A stretch of DNA of 64,000 bases. It comes from Rhodothermus bifroesti. Lineage in GTDB: Bacteria > Bacteroidota > Rhodothermia > Rhodothermales > Rhodothermaceae. The position numbers and the translations under genes were made by a program. The notes beneath the pieces are model-generated. The model made no database searches, was not told where the DNA came from, and saw nothing but the letters and a program-made list of their open reading frames with translations. The DNA lies in NCBI RefSeq assembly GCF_017908595.1, contig NZ_JAGKTL010000004.1:310001-374000 (forward strand). Reading direction: 5' to 3'. Positions 63,732 through 64,000 of the stretch are shown in pieces. Position 1 is the first letter of the stretch, and each line of letters opens with the position of its first letter.

Positions 63732-63856
63732 CAGTTTGGCAGCAGAAAACGACTAGAGCGTGGCTCAAGATCAGGAGCCTACCTGTGAAGTGCAAGCCCC
63801 CAAAGGCTCCCTGCGGCAAGCGTCCAAAGCGACTGCTTAGCGCTGCATGCTAGCTT

Positions 63857-64000
63857 TTAGGGCTGGCGCAACGCTGCCAGAATTTCTGACACAAGGGCAT
63901 CGACGGAGCGGTCTGCCGCAACCGTTAAGGCTTCCTCAGCATCAGGCGCTTCAAGCGCCTCGAACTGGCTTTGCAGCAGCTGAGGATCAAAAAAATGGCC
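63857..64000 (-). CDS. gntK: Gluconokinase, C-terminal fragment
   Basis: The last 47 residues of a gene that enters from the right edge. The visible start GHFFDPQLLQSQFEALEAP matches the C-terminal part of gluconate kinases, which phosphorylate gluconate to 6-phosphogluconate, followed by a short helical tail (DALVSEILAALRQP) and TAA. The P-loop part is outside the window. Pairing with the gntP gene makes a gluconate uptake and activation unit. Confidence 0.8.
   Translation of the reverse strand, partial: GHFFDPQLLQSQFEALEAPDAEEALTVAADRSVDALVSEILAALRQP

Noticed and set aside
1-64000. tRNA or rRNA genes, insertion sequences, prophage or CRISPR repeats.
   Set aside because: No cloverleaf ends, no transposase or integrase motif and no regularly spaced direct repeat were seen on reading; a covariance scan was not possible.

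Overview
The window reads as ordinary chromosome of a Gram-negative, menaquinone-using, probably thermophilic bacterium. Protein content (lipopolysaccharide-export genes, a split men pathway, a protoglobin, a pilus locus with MGQQQ-type pilin) resembles Rhodothermus and its relatives (Rhodothermota/Bacteroidota). That assignment comes from recall of families, not from a search. Genes are densely packed, mostly on the minus strand, with many 1-22 bp overlaps. I see no rRNA, tRNA, insertion sequence, prophage or CRISPR array.

Layout. 1-2.8 kb: minus-strand operon of a DUF4398 lipoprotein, two L,D-transpeptidases and a truncated membrane-anchored protein. 3-5.4 kb: Ca2+/cation exchanger and a sigma-54-dependent response regulator. 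5.7-10.8 kb: BtuF/BtuC-like importer without its ATPase, an MFS carrier and a DsbD reductase. 10.9-16.2 kb: rpsF-rpsR-rplI, prfA, glmS and a DAHP synthase. 16.4-21.4 kb: thiI, then a tightly overlapped B3/4-domain gene-lptC-lptA-lptB unit. 21.6-23.5 kb: plus-strand partner-switching module (STAS, HATPase, receiver-PP2C).

23.5-36.7 kb: menaquinone genes in two blocks (menA-menC-menE and menF-menD) separated by a 5.3 kb block with a LysR regulator, a protoglobin, a Tat-exported two-subunit molybdenum hydroxylase and a metallo-beta-lactamase-fold protein. menB and menH are not in the window. 36.7-48.6 kb: surface-polysaccharide genes (YbbR-like, flippase, two glycosyltransferases, wecB, YfhO-like) with gatC, plsC, a TIM-barrel protein and an M28-like lipoprotein that seems to have lost its metal ligands.

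48.7-62.3 kb is the most interesting part: a self-contained type IV pilus-like locus on the minus strand, bounded by terminators. Read in transcription order it encodes a small pilin with almost no leader (MG-QQQ), a PilC platform, a 1088-residue PilB with two N-terminal MshEN-like repeats, three pilin-like proteins, a PilT-like ATPase with an altered Asp box, a PilM-PilN fusion, a PilO-PilP fusion and a compact secretin. A near-consensus sigma-54 (-24/-12) site lies upstream of the pilin. Together these suggest a lineage-specific pilus with four alignment-complex proteins fused into two and non-canonical pilin processing. The window ends with a gluconate permease and the 3' end of a gluconokinase gene.
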